Assembly: GCF_051622035.1 (NCBI RefSeq)
Contig: NC_135358.1
Coordinates: forward strand, 23,068,501-23,132,500
DNA length: 64,000 bases
From: Arctopsyche grandis
Lineage: Eukaryota; Arthropoda; Insecta; Trichoptera; Hydropsychidae
Direction of reading: 5' to 3'
The notes under the pieces were generated by a model. That model had not been told where the DNA came from. It saw only the letters and a list, made by a program, of their open reading frames with translations, and made no database searches. Both the position numbers and the translations under genes were made by a program. Below are positions 33,468 to 45,190 of this stretch, one piece after another (position 1 is the first letter of the stretch; every line of letters starts with the position of its first letter).

Positions 33468-34134
33468 TGTTCCGACCAAGTCTTCATGGTCAGCTTTCGT
33501 GGCGTTACGACCAAAGGAGCCGTTTTGGAGGGAGATCGGCGCCGAGCGCGCGTACCCGCCCCCTATTCGTTTTCCGCGTCGGTCGAGTGAACATCTCTGT
33601 TCGCTACCGAGTTGGTTCCCACCACCGAGTCCCGATCAGCTCAGCCTTGATCGGCAGACGATACTGGAAGTACAGCTTCAGTATACGTCCGGTGAGAAGT
33701 GAGGAATTCCTGGTCTCTCTTCGTCGAAGTCAGATCACGGAGCCACGTGGTTGAGTGAGGTTACCATAACCTCTTGAACACGTGCGCGCTAATTTCAAGT
33801 CGGACTCCCCCCCCCCCCTTTTTCTGTCCCCCCTGCTTGATCTCTGTATATACATATATATATATAAAATACAGTCACCATACAAAACAGAATTATAACC
33901 TGTTTTCATTACTATTCAATTTCCCGCCTTTGTCCCGTATCACCCTCACTTACGCACACTGTACGAGAGAGAGAGAGATATACATCGAGCCGAGCCGACA
34001 GCAGCAGAGACCAGACCGCAGACGACGACCTGTGGATCCCTTGGAGGAAACCAGCCCCGCCCACGCTTACCACGAGCTTCTACGAAATCGACTTCCGGGG
34101 TGCTCTCGAGTTGAACATCCCTGGAGTCTGTACA
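33468..34134 (+). repeat. 3' LTR of the BEL/Pao element
   Basis: 667 bp, essentially identical to the 5' LTR. About 445 bp of T/G-rich untranslated sequence separates it from the end of the integrase region. Confidence 0.92.
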
Positions 34135-34222
34135 GTGGGCACGCATTAGAAAATTTTTATATACGACATTGTGACTAATACCATTGACGAAATGGCTCCC
34201 ACGTTGTCCTGGTGTCCTCCAG

Positions 34223-34727
34223 GGTAAACGGACTATTAGTCATATGTGAACCAGTCACAGGACAACCGGTCGCTCTGGATTGGTCACACGTGATCACCCG
34301 TCACAGTCAGTGGCGGCTCATGAGAATTCATAGAGGGGGGGCTGCAGAGATTAATCGGGATATAATAGCTCGTTAACCATACCGGTGATCAAATGCAGAC
34401 AAAAATAGCATATATATATGTACTATACTGGGAGGTCTGCAGACCTGCAGCCCATATGGACGGCAAAAATGGCATGCATTTGTACTATACTGGGAGGGCT
34501 GTAGCCCCGCAGCCCATATAGACGAGCCGCCACTGTCATACTAAAACTGGTCACACCCTAAAATCAGTCAACCAGTTTTCTCGTGACCGATTTTAGGGTG
34601 TGACCAGTTTTAGGGTGTGACCAGTTTTCTCGTGACCAGTTTTACTGTGACGGGTGATCATGTGTGACCAATCTAGAGCGACCGGTTGTCCTGTGACCGG
34701 TTCACATTTGATTGGTTCACCTAACCG
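34223..34727. mobile_element. Palindromic MITE with 8-bp target duplication (outer element)
   Basis: The left end GGTAAACGGACTATTAGTCA and a diverged right end carry inverted blocks (GTCACAGGACAACCGGTCGC... and GTGATCACCCGTCACA). TCCTCCAG is directly repeated at 34215-34222 and 34728-34735, an 8-bp duplication as in hAT elements. Its middle is interrupted by a second MITE (34308-34535). A half copy of the family is at 9725-9822. The centre repeats TAGGGTGTGACCAGTTTT. Confidence 0.75.
34308..34535. mobile_element. hAT-type MITE nested inside the outer MITE
   Basis: Ends CAGTGGCGGCTCAT and, reverse-complemented, CAGTGGCGGCTCGT, the CAGNG start seen in hAT elements. It carries two tandem versions of a TACTATACTGGGAGG-GCTG-GCAGCCCATAT unit. 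Flanks TCACAGT(C) and TCATACTA look like a decayed 8-bp duplication of TCACACTA. A short relative is at 38039-38161. Confidence 0.7.
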
Positions 34728-34735
34728 TCCTCCAG

Positions 34736-35834
34736 GAACCCGTTCTAAAGGGAAACCGTGGACTAACCTGGAATGTGTCGTTATCTATCATAGGGTTCTC
34801 CAAGTTCTATGATCGTCGAAACGCAGCTAGCTGTACGAGCTGGCAGGAGAAAAGCTGGAGACCCGGTCACGAGGTTCTTCCTCTATGTAGACAGCTTCTG
34901 ACTGTTCTGTAAACAGCGGCGTATGAAGAGGGCGAGAACTCCAGGAACTGTACAGTTACTAGTCGGTTAAACCGCAAGATATGTTTTTTTTTTTAATATT
35001 GATGAAATAAAACTTAAGAAAAAATATATCTTAGCAGCCAACACCTATTTATAGGATCAGGATAGGTTAGATTAAGTTAAGGTTGGCCCTATTAATTTAA
35101 GATTAAATTTCAGTGTCACACGCGAGAACTGAGACAGTGAGACCGCATATTAAAGTAAAAACGTGAAGGTAAATCGCATACTAAAGTAGATATATAAATG
35201 TAGACCGCATACGAAAGAAAGTCCGATGGTAAGAGAGTGCTTCTCTCCTAGCGCGCGCCCGGGAAGCCAAGTCCGGGGAGTGGGGATCGGTTGGATGCCA
35301 ACCCAACCATTGGCACTGCTGCCTACTGAAGGGACGATGAGGAGGACGTAGCCTTACAATTGATAAATAAAAATAAACGTTTAAAAAAAAATAGTTCACA
35401 TTCATATGCACACATTTAAAAATTTTTGAACATATTAAAACTTCCCCCTCTAGAAAAACAACAACCCTCAAACTAGTCGAAGCTTTTGCCCTCCCCTGGA
35501 AAAAATAAAATGACACCCCTTTAAAAATTGTTAATTAAAAAGTCGTAAATTGATAAATCGCGTGATACCACATTTCTAATCGATTCAATGTTGAAACGAA
35601 TGGCTCGATAATTCGGGTGGATCCGATCCGATCGAAGTTTTCGATTTCGGTCTGAATTAAATTTAAGATATGGCAGATTGGCAGCCCCAGTGACAGGAGA
35701 TTTGAGGTGGCCGTGTGGGGCGGGCGTATTGCAGTGTTGTAGTAAATAGTAGGGGCGTATCGTGTATTGCGGCGCTTTCGTTTGCTGAGCGTGAGTGTGT
35801 GTGGGTGCAGGCGCAGGTGTATGCGTGTGTCACG
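34736..35834. other. Upstream region of Rab8, partly repetitive
   Basis: 34736-34980 is moderately GC-rich and reads like old repeat or transposon sequence, but I cannot name it. 35100-35360 has a thrice-repeated CGCATA(C/T)-AAAG motif spaced about 30 bp apart. From about 35650 the sequence becomes the GC-richer 5' UTR of Rab8. No separate gene recognised. Confidence 0.4.
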
Positions 35835-38800
35835 ATGGCGAAGACGTACGACTATCTGTTCAAGTTGCTGCTGATCGGAGACTCCGGCGTCGGCAAAACG
35901 TGTCTTCTGTTTCGCTTCTCCGAGGACGCGTTCAACACCACCTTCATATCCACCATCGGTACGAACGTCCCTCCCGTCAAATTAAATCCACCCGTCCATC
36001 AAATCCAACCCCGATTTTCCTCCCCTCCACATCTCCACTCCGAGACCCGCCCCCTTTGTCCTCGTCTTGTCACTCGTCATTTGGCGCAATTTTCTCGCGC
36101 CAAAAACGTCAGGGCGGTGGCTCATAACCTCCACCCCAGTGATGACTCAATTGCAATTAACAGCACATTGATTGTACAGTCGACTTGATTTTAACTACAG
36201 CTATATTTCAAAATCAGTATTCATGGATGTTGCATACGAAACAAATTGTGTCTACCACTGTATATAGATGAGGTCATCCTTGGTTTTATACAAAAAAAAA
36301 ACTGACAAATTATATGAAACCTTTTTGTATAATATACTTTTTATATAATATATATGCAGGCGGTTTATCATACATGAAAATAAGCGAGCGTTTGGGGCCC
36401 CAAAATTTACAACTTACAAATTATTATCATTGTCCACAATACGTTCGAAAGCCAAAAATACTATTATACATAGTACTATTATACATAAGCCAAAAACTGT
36501 TATTGTTTCAAGTACATATAGTAAATAAATAAAAATTTATATTTTACAATTTTAAATTAATTTTGTTAGTAATCATAATATTATATTATTATAATGTTAA
36601 TATGTATGTACAGCGTAATAGGAAAAAGAGCTCAAAAACCTATTTACAATTCTTATAAATGCTCATAATACATCGAATACATAATATTAATTAAAGACTC
36701 TCTAAAGTCGATGACCTAAAGCAGATCGTGTTTAGGTAATCTGTGTTTATACCTGAAGGGTATAGACATTCTGTTGTAATCACCAAGACTCTTCACAAGT
36801 GTGTTAGTATGGTTATTAGTGATTCTGTCATAGAATCTACTGGTTAGTTTGTTAGTAATGTCTGTAACAAACGGAATATTATATATGGCATTCAGTTTTT
36901 TCAAGTTAATATATATGGGTGTATTATAAATTATTTTTAGGGATTTATTTCGTATTACTTGGAGCTTGGAAAGGTTAGTATTCGAGGCGTTATTCAATAC
37001 AGGTGAAGCATAGGTTATAAAAAAAAATATGGTTTTGTAAAATCCTAATGAAAAGCATGGTAAAAAACGATAATAACATTTTTAAGTGGGGGCTTCACAT
37101 TTCAAATGCGCTTGGGGCCCCCCATTTACTTGATCCACCACTGAATATATGTTTAGTTTACATAGTTTAGAAAAACGTCTTTTAAAATCACAGTATATAT
37201 ATCGAGTTAGAACACTGCTCTATTTTACTATTTTCATTCAGATCATCAATGCATGGATCTTTAATTTCATATTTATTTATTTATTTATATATATTTTAGC
37301 TATCAAGCTAATTTAAAAAAAAAAATACATCTTAATTATTATACTTAACTCTAAAATTTATAATTAACTTATATGTACTGTCCCTCACAGAGGTGTCTCT
37401 TCGCACCTCGCAGGAATGCATCCATGTTTTTAGCAGACCTGACGCACTCAGGGAGGGCATTATACATGAGCACACCCCTGTGAAAAACACCCCCAGCCGT
37501 CTTATTCTTTCTTACTCTACTTACAACTAGTTTGTCCTATATATAGAATATTAAAATGCGCTAGACTTTCATATAATAATGTGAACGAACAAGAATTTGT
37601 TTCAATATTGCACTAGTAGTTGAAGTGATGTTTTATTAATTGAATTGTATTAATATATAATTTCAGGTATTGATTTCAAAATTCGTACAATAGACCTCGA
37701 TGGGAAAAAAATTAAATTGCAGATATGGTAATTATTTTTTAATATTCATTTCAACAAATTCAAGGTTTTCGAATTGTACAAAAATATCGTTTATAGGGAT
37801 ACGGCAGGACAAGAACGTTTTAGAACGATTACAACTGCATATTACCGTGGTGCGATGGGCATTATGTTAGTATACGATGTTACAAATGAGAAAAGTTTCG
37901 AAAACATTAAAAATTGGATTCGGAATATAGAAGAGAATGCTAGTGCTGATGTAGAGAAAATGCTACTCGGAAATAAGAACGATTTAAATGAAAAAAGACA
38001 GGTACGATAAATTATTCAAAACTGTTTCATTTACATGTAGTGGCGGTTCGTAGAAAATGTTTTTGTAGCACTGCATGTACCCATCCTTAGTTCCTTCGTA
38101 AAAAAACTGGTTTGATTGGAGTGCTGCAGTACTGCAGTTCCTACGGATGAGCCGCACCTGCTTACATATACAATTTTTCATATATATGTACTCTTTAAAA
38201 CAGGTATCTAAAGAACGAGGGGAACAACTAGCTGTAGAATATGGAATAAAATTTATAGAAACTTCAGCAAAGTCTTCGGTCAACGTTGAGCTTGCGTTTT
38301 TCACTCTAGCTAAAGATATAAAAGCCAAAGTTGAAAAAAAATTGGTAAGTTAAGATTATTTTACTATAAAAAAAAACAATATAATATATATAATACATTA
38401 CGTACTATCATATGTACATCTAATTATGTATAATGTTTATTGGACTAATGTATTTATTTATTTTTATTTTCCTGGCCTTTCTCTGCAACCTACAGAAGGT
38501 AAAGGCATTAATTATGTATACCTTAGCATCCAAGAATTTCGCTTGAATATTACGAATGCTTTGTTGTAATGTTTTTCAAACCAGATTTTATTATTGTAAC
38601 ACTTATAAAGATTATTTTGCTTATAAATTGTTATTGCACGAGTGAACTTGAAAAAATGTGGTTGACATTAATAAAATATATTTATAGAGTGTTGTTCTTT
38701 TCAAGAATGTTGATGCAAATTTTCAATTGTTTATATATGGCATTTTTGACTCAAATATCATATATGTACACACTGGTAATCTATTAGAATAATAATTAAA

Positions 38801-40842
38801 AAATATATTTTATCTTTTGCATGCATAATAATTTCTTATGTTGAGCATGATGTGCATTCTCGTACAGATTTGTACAATGGTGATGCATTGTATGCATATT
38901 CATCACATTTTTATATAAAGGAATGCTTTATATGTTTCAGTTAAAGTGTATTCACTAGTTATTTAATGATTCATTTATACTATATATTTATTTCGGGTCT
39001 ACGTGACGAGACAGAATGTTAAATTACAGAAAACACAAATATCGGAAGGCAAAGATCGAAAATCGAAAGATCTTAAGTCGAAAGATCAAAAAAAAAATGG
39101 TGCATGGTAAACGGTACATACTCACGTATATACTCACTTAATTTGTGCGAGCAGGATACAACAGGAACAAGAGGAACATGCTTTTCCTCCCGTATTCTGC
39201 GCGCGCACATTAATACTGGAGGAAAAGCCTGTTCCTGTTGTATCCTGCTCGCGCAAATTAAGTGAGTATGTACCGTTTACCATGCACCATTTTTTTTTTT
39301 ATCTTTCGACTTAAGATCTTTCGATTTTCGATCTTTGCCTTCCGATATTTGCGTTTTCTATAATTTAACATTCTGTCTCGTCACGGAGACCGATTTATTT
39401 CATATGACACAAAGGCCTTACAATCAGACTGGTCAGAATTTGTCAATTTATAAGTATTCACCAACGGATGATCCGCTAAACATATATAGAAACGATAAGT
39501 GCTCATTGTATGACATTTCTTCGTTGTATTCCGTTTCTTTCATCCCCTTTTTGAATACGATTCACAGAGCCTAGGCTTTTAATGGTGTCTTGCAAAACAA
39601 AACAAATTGCTCACGGACCTAACACTCATAACGCGCACGACATATCGCATAACTAACAACGGCATAACGCGCACGACATACGATTGAGATTAAACTTGTT
39701 TGTATATATTTTATTTATTTATCTGTGATAGGATAGTGTGTTAATTCGTCACGATACGTTATGTTGAGTTTTGGAATAATTTTTGTGTAAAAAATAACGT
39801 TTGTGTATGTACGAATAATTCCGCGAGCGATTTGTCGCGTGAGCTATTTATCTGTGAGTATAATGTCCGTGAGCTATATGTCGTGCGCGTTATGTCGTTG
39901 AGTGTTAGATCCGTGAGCGATTTGTCGCGGAACCGCATTTGATTTATTTTATTCGCTTTTCGTGAAAACGTTCCTCGACTCGTAATCTGAGTCCGAAAAT
40001 CACATTTTTGTTTTGTTTAAGACATTCTTAGGGTTATCGTGATTTGAAATTCTTTTCTTTAATTTGTAATATTAACTAATACTAATTCATTTTTGGATCC
40101 CAAAACATTCTGTAAGAAAATCTGAACCGTCAAAACCCAACTGTCAAAGTTAATATATAATTACTGGTGAGTGCCGGTGAAACTCTATTGTTGCCTGTAT
40201 AAATGTATATCTACTAGTTAATTTATATACTAAGTACCTGCTTATAAAGGGCAGGTCGCTCACTGCATCTCCCTCGACACGTTTGTTTACGTATTGTTAC
40301 AAACTTTCGCGCTGTCAGTTCTGAGAACTCTAGCGGGAGTACTGTTACCGACCACTAAGTCAATTCCGGGGTCTCCATTGTTAGCCGACTGCACTTAAGC
40401 CTGGAGATAATCCTCGAAAACCAATTAAAACGGCGGCTACTTTTCGCTTACGCTACAATATGTATTTATAATGAAGTTAACTTAGTAATCGACATGCACC
40501 TAAAAAAAATTCATATTCAAATAGTTGTTTTATCTATGTAACATTTGCATGTATTACCTCAAGTTGCATCTCATTTTATTTAGACTTGCATTGGTTTTAA
40601 AAAAAATGACTATTTAGGACCAAGTCGCAAATATTTCGTTTTTAGTTTATAATCGCGTTGTAAAACGAGTTTATTTTGTTTTAATAACTATTTAAGTTCC
40701 TGTACTGATGGTTGTTTTATGTTTTCGCAAACAGGAAGCGAGCAATCCGACCGGCGGCAAAGGCATGGGTGCAACACAACAACTGAAATCGGAACCTCCT
40801 CGTCGGCCAACCAGCTGGTTGTCACGCTGCTCGCTGCTCTGA
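35835..40842 (+). CDS. Rab8: Rab8 small GTPase, 5 exons
   Basis: Ras-superfamily GTPase of the Rab8/10/13 group that drives post-Golgi, polarised secretory traffic. Exons 35835-35958, 37667-37727, 37797-38001, 38204-38344, 40735-40842 join in phase to 212 residues. The N-terminus [20 protein letters not shown] is identical to human RAB8A over 20 residues. G-boxes: GDSGVGKT, switch [27 protein letters not shown], a guanine-specificity GNKNDLN (Asn where most have Cys), and ETSAK. The C-terminus ends CSLL, a geranylgeranylation box like Rab8's CVLL. RAB10 is excluded by TYDY rather than KTYDLL at the N-terminus and by the CxxL ending. Introns 1, 3 and 4 carry LINE and MITE insertions. Confidence 0.96.
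36355..37140 (-). mobile_element. Repeat containing a jockey-like LINE fragment, Rab8 intron 1
   Basis: Reading the minus strand, [20 protein letters not shown] then [13 protein letters not shown] and [11 protein letters not shown]...RFYDRI are the C-terminal tail of a jockey/CR1-type LINE protein (37070-36716). On both sides lies sequence that also occurs, without the LINE part, at 57360-57720 on the plus strand (GTTTTTTACCATGCTTTTCA ... TTACTATATGTACTTGAAAC). So either the LINE piece was inserted here or it was lost from the other copy. Confidence 0.55.
38039..38161. mobile_element. Short hAT-type MITE in Rab8 intron 3
   Basis: Ends AGTGGCGGTTCGTAG and, reverse-complemented, GCAGGTGCGGCTCATCCGTAG. 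The flanks TTACATGT (38031-38038) and TTACATAT (38162-38169) match at 7 of 8 bases. Same family as 34308-34535. It lies only ~40 bp from both flanking exons, so the whole intron is about 200 bp. Confidence 0.65.
38994..39392. mobile_element. 399 bp giant palindromic MITE with 8-bp target duplication
   Basis: The arms pair over about 170 bp: left CGGGTCTACGTGACGAGACA..., right CGGTCTCCGTGACGAGACA... (reverse-complemented). ATTTATTT is directly repeated at 38986-38993 and 39393-39400. The arms hold three or four copies of an AAAGATC / TCGAAAGATCTTAAG unit. A half copy is at 47741-47832 and a relative at 11021-11156. It is in Rab8 intron 4. The 8-bp duplication suggests hAT. Confidence 0.8.
39603..39934. 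mobile_element. Inverted-repeat element with repeated CGTGAGC motifs
   Basis: ACAAATTGCTCACGGACCTA near 39605 pairs with a right arm ending GCGATTTGTCGCGG (reverse complement ACAAATCGCTCACGGATCTA). The right arm repeats a GTGAGC(T/G)ATTTRTC unit several times, and GCGCACGACAT appears on both sides. Ends are approximate and no duplication is clear. Rab8 intron 4, 200 bp from the previous MITE. Confidence 0.6.
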
Positions 40843-43223
40843 CCCCTACCTTCCACTGATATCTCTATATATTCTTCAGACTATATCCGCTCTGCAACAT
40901 TCGCGCAGTGCTTTGACTTAATAATATCGAGTATAATTTTATAAACGAGTATTTGGTGCAATGGATGTTTTATTCTAAACTTTATTAAATCGTATATATT
41001 GATGGCCCTGTGATTTTTCCGCAATCATGTTTATTCTATCATCAATTTACACCGAACAATCCCACTGATAAATACACATACATATTATCGTGTTTATGTA
41101 CGCTCCGATCGGAATCGAAATGTAAAGAGAGATCTATTTCAAAATAACTTTCGCCCACTTTTAAAACGACAGATCCAAGTTTCAGAGCGTATATAAACCT
41201 ACTTAGGGTCAAAATTTACTTTAAAATAGAATTAAAGTATTTATTTTCCATTGTTTTATTGTATTGTATTATTCGCAAAGCAGAGGTTTAATTATTGGTA
41301 ATTAATTTGTGTTGTATGTACTGTAAACTTTTTTTTTTCAATCCTGTTTTGTACTTATCTATTGTTTCGAAATGTTGGCACTTCTTTCGCAAAATTGATT
41401 GTGGAATATTTTATAAAAATAAGTTATATAATTTTTATCTGGTGTATAAAATGTGGTGATAGAACATGCTGTTATCCATAACGTTAAGATTTTGTGCATA
41501 TTCTATATATTTTATTTTATATATAATATAATTTTGAAATCGAGTTGATTGGTTTTATGTATATTATTTACATAAACATACACTTAATTAATTAATATCG
41601 AAAGGAAACAGTATTTTTATTATTTTATAACATATTTGGTGTTCTTTGATCACTTTTAGCAATTTGTGTATAAATCGCGCCATAGCTAGTTATAGATAAC
41701 CATCATTTTTATTTTATTACTAGTAGTAATTCAAAACCAGTGATTTTAATATACATACAATGATAATATTAAAAGTTTCTTTATACTTTTTAAATGGATG
41801 CACATTCATGCCTCAATGGTTGGATCATAATTGGAATATACCGTTCGGTTTCTATTAATAATTACGATTTTCGACCAAGTTTGCACACTTTCAAGGATGT
41901 TCATTGAAGCATCTGTTCAAACTTTGAGGCTATTTTGATTCATTACTATTGCGTCTAATAATTAAACGTTGTTTGGGATATTTTTTCAATTCTAAAACTT
42001 AAAATTGTGTACAATGACCTAAAACAGGCTGTGCTTTTAAAGTGAAAAAAAAATACTCGACTTAATTGGAAATCACTACAGTAATTGATAAGTAATAGAT
42101 ATGCGAGCTAATATTTATAAAAAAACTAACATATTTCACATTCACACTTTTGTACTTGCTATTAAATATTATGTAAATGAATAAAATGTTAATGTGGCCA
42201 TGACAGTATAATATATAGTTGTTTTTGGCATTTTTTACATTCGTCAACGAGTGACGATTGCCGCATTGATAAAGATAAATTTGAATTTGTCAATGTGTGA
42301 TTGGCGTATACTATGCAATATGTAATTTTTGTATGTGATTTTAGTAAAGTACTTTCCAAATAACTCTTGCTGTTACTTTTTTAACCAGTGTCAAAGATGT
42401 GTTATGATCAGAGATCGGCGGCCGAGGATGCTTTTATGCACAAAAAATGGTTCACTATTGTCAATTACTAAGGTTCAGCATTTTTTTGTTGTTCTCCTGC
42501 TTTGTGTTTATTGTTATTTTATAGTGGCACCCTCAGACGCCAATCTCTAGTTATGATTGTCGAAAGTTTATTTTATTCTCGATCTATTTCTCTATATACC
42601 GGCAGTGAATATCCAGTATATGTTTAAAACCTGATTTACCAACATCGAGGATATTGACATTCGATTTGTAAAATAACTGTTAGATTATTGTCCGCTCACA
42701 TTTGGAATGGTTTTATCAATTGAATATTATACAAATTTTATCGAATAAGTCGAGCAATATATTTGTATAAAAATCGCAGTCGAAAAAGTGAGTACCATAC
42801 ACCATGTGTAATAAGATTTTATATGTTTATATAAAATAAGAGATACATACTACAATATTGCCATGATTAACAATCATATCTATCATGTGCTTTATATTTG
42901 TATTGTAGGATTATAATATAAAAATGCTAGCAGATACAAAATATATGTAGTATTATAGTTAATTGATCAAAAGTACTGGCTAGTACTACTGCCACAAGTT
43001 AAATTATAAATGAATTTGTTTTATCGTGAAATATATAAGATAAATTAAAATTGTTTTTCTGTAATGGTATAATCAACGTTTATTTATCTTGTACAAATCT
43101 ATAAAATTATTGGTTCCCAAAATCGTACATACAATGCATGTACATTTTTACAAGGCTTATTTATATACGTATAGTAGAGATATTCTTTACTAGTACCTCT
43201 ACACATGTGTACATATATTATCA
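40843..43223. other. Rab8 3' UTR and intergenic stretch
   Basis: Rab8 (+) and the lyase (-) converge here. Long AT-rich sequence with many TATTTTATT signals; part is surely Rab8 3' UTR. The 73-codon frame at 42329 has no support. No other gene or bounded repeat recognised. Confidence 0.45.
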
Positions 43224-45190
43224 TTATATATTCACTTTGAGGCCTAATTTTACCAGCCCATTAGATATTTCTTTAATTTGGGCCCGAGTTAGACTTTTTA
43301 AAGGAGGCCTAGGTTGCCCCACGTCTATCTTTGTGAGTAAACCCATTGCTGCTTTCATTGTTTGCACCCAGTTGCCTTAAATAAATAAATGTTATAGTAA
43401 AAAAATAAATCATACATAATACTTATAAATATATTTTCTTTATTTTTGTATAAAATGTACCATGTTGAGAAATAGTGGTTATTACTGCACTTAGTTTTTC
43501 TTGGCATTCACGAGCTTCTGTCATTTTAGTGTTGTCTTTCCTTTTCATCAGTTCCATGATATCGAATCCTAGATTCGACATATTGAATGTTGTTCCTATA
43601 CTGGAATCAAATCCGAGGATGAACGCATCAAGAAGTACCTAAATATAAATAACCATTCAGTGTTTAATATTGAGTTGAAATGCAACATTGTTCATAATTT
43701 TTATTGAATTATTTAATTTGTATTTAATATATGTGTAATTACAGAGTCAGCCCCCAGAAATACAACACAATCGTTGCCGCTCGCCAAAAAAGCGGCTTTC
43801 CCTTCTGTTAGATTATTAGACGTGAACTTAATTCCCTTGAAGGTTTTCACAGATTTTTTTGCTTCCGTTATTAATTCTGACATACTCACTGAAATCATAT
43901 AAAATATATTTGAATATATAAAATAATATTTGAAATTTTAGCAATCGTTGTTGCACTTACATGTCTCACTAGTGAACATTGGGATGTGATAATAAAGTAG
44001 CGGCGTGTTGGGAGCAGCTTTACTCACAATTTCCAAATAATCCACCAAGTCATTTGTATTGGTCGGTTTGATGTATAGTTCTGGTAGTGTCAATATGGAA
44101 TCAACTTTGAGTTCTTCCGCATGTTTCGCCTATCGTTCAAGAAGGCAGTGATCAAATTTTGAATACAAAATAATAAGTGCAGTTAGATTTTATTCAACAC
44201 ACTAAAGTTATGACGTCAGGTAATGGCGCTCCTCCGACTTGCAACATCATGTGCATGTTATATTTTTTAGCTTCTTTGATCCAGGCTTCAGCTACGAGTT
44301 TTCTTTCTTCAACGTTCATTGAATAACCTTCTCCACTGGTACCGTTCACTATGCAATATAATAAATAGCTCGTGTTTTAAATAATTACAAAAACTGATAT
44401 TTTTATGCTAATATTTCTTGTTAATGATGTGTTTCTACTGAAGAGCTTCGACATATATGTAAGTAACATTTTGGAACGGTTTGAAATGTAAGGAAACTAA
44501 CGACGGCACAGCAATATTACATTTACAATTATTGTGTTATTAAATTTCGTAATTATATTGTACAAAAAAGACTCGGAAGCTATCATTGTTAAAAACCATC
44601 GAGGTTTCGTATTCTCCTATTTTCTCCTCCGAAACTGGACCAATTTTTAAAAAAATTTCATCATCGGTATGAGAAAGATATTTTCTGTGCAACTATACGC
44701 GTATTTTTTTTAAATCGACCGTTAAATAAGCACGCTGAACTCTTTTCGTGGGTGTAAAAAAGAGGCGATTTTATTGATGTTTGGCGGCTCCTAGCTCCTA
44801 TAAAAAATAACTAATCAAAAAGATAAAACGATAGATGCAACCCAATGGTGGATATCCATAGCATATTAAAACATAATTTCTCTTGTGCCATAATTGAGGA
44901 AGGAAGAAGTCTAATACGTTTGTATGGACAAGGCGCTGGTGTCCAGCCCTCTTAATGCAAAAACCATGTCTATATGTGTACATATATTAAGCACTGGGAT
45001 ATGTTACATATTTTAGATGTTTGAAGCCAATATTCACAAATATATTTGATTGCAACTTACCTAATATACCATGAACATTGTTTTCTTTCAAATAGAGTGC
45101 GTACTCCGGTATTTTCTCCAGATTTAAAGAAAAGTCGGGTTTAAATGGTGTAAACACCGGACACATAAGGCCGCGGAATGTGAAGTTCAT
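43224..45190 (-). CDS. NPL: N-acetylneuraminate lyase (NPL homologue), 6 exons
   Basis: Class I aldolase splitting sialic acid into N-acetylmannosamine and pyruvate (DHDPS/NAL family, cytosolic). Exons in transcript order: 45190-45061, 44348-44203, 44129-43961, 43888-43743, 43638-43461, 43375-43224, giving 306 residues in phase. Key sites: GTSGEG at 46-51 binding the pyruvate carboxylate, the catalytic Tyr in LLYYHIP (about 139), and the Schiff-base Lys in FKGIKFT (Lys169). Human NPL has the same motifs (NGTTGEG, YYYHIP, GLKF). The start MNFTFRGLMCPVFTPF fits the first beta-strand and lies just after a splice-acceptor-like TTCTAG, so an upstream untranslated exon is likely. Confidence 0.9.
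44400..44800. other. Possible repeat in lyase intron 1
   Basis: Sequence here is less AT-rich than typical intron, with blocks such as AAAACCATCGAGGTTTCG. I cannot find ends or a coding frame. Confidence 0.25.

Larger units (their letters stand above)
26943..34134 (+). mobile_element. BEL/Pao LTR retrotransposon, near full length
   Basis: Both LTRs (26943-27610 and 33468-34134) begin TGTTCCGACC and end CTGTACA; they differ only by one C in a poly-C tract as far as I can read. GTGGG is duplicated on both sides (26938-26942, 34135-34139), the 5 bp usual for BEL/Pao. A purine tract (AACGGGGGGAGTA) precedes the 3' LTR. The coding order gag, protease, reverse transcriptase, RNase H, integrase is that of BEL/Pao. 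The near-identity of the LTRs means a very recent insertion. It looks almost whole, with about one break in the coding region. Confidence 0.93.

Noticed and set aside
34400-34530. Short direct repeats with regular spacing, considered as a CRISPR-like array
   Set aside because: Only two units, within a eukaryotic MITE; no spacer structure and no cas genes.
35715-35834. Upstream extension of the Rab8 frame
   Set aside because: Rab8 proteins start at MAKTYDYLF; the extension has no conserved sequence and lies in the 5' UTR.
42329-42550. 73-codon frame downstream of Rab8
   Set aside because: No domain, no splice context, in AT-rich 3' UTR-like DNA.
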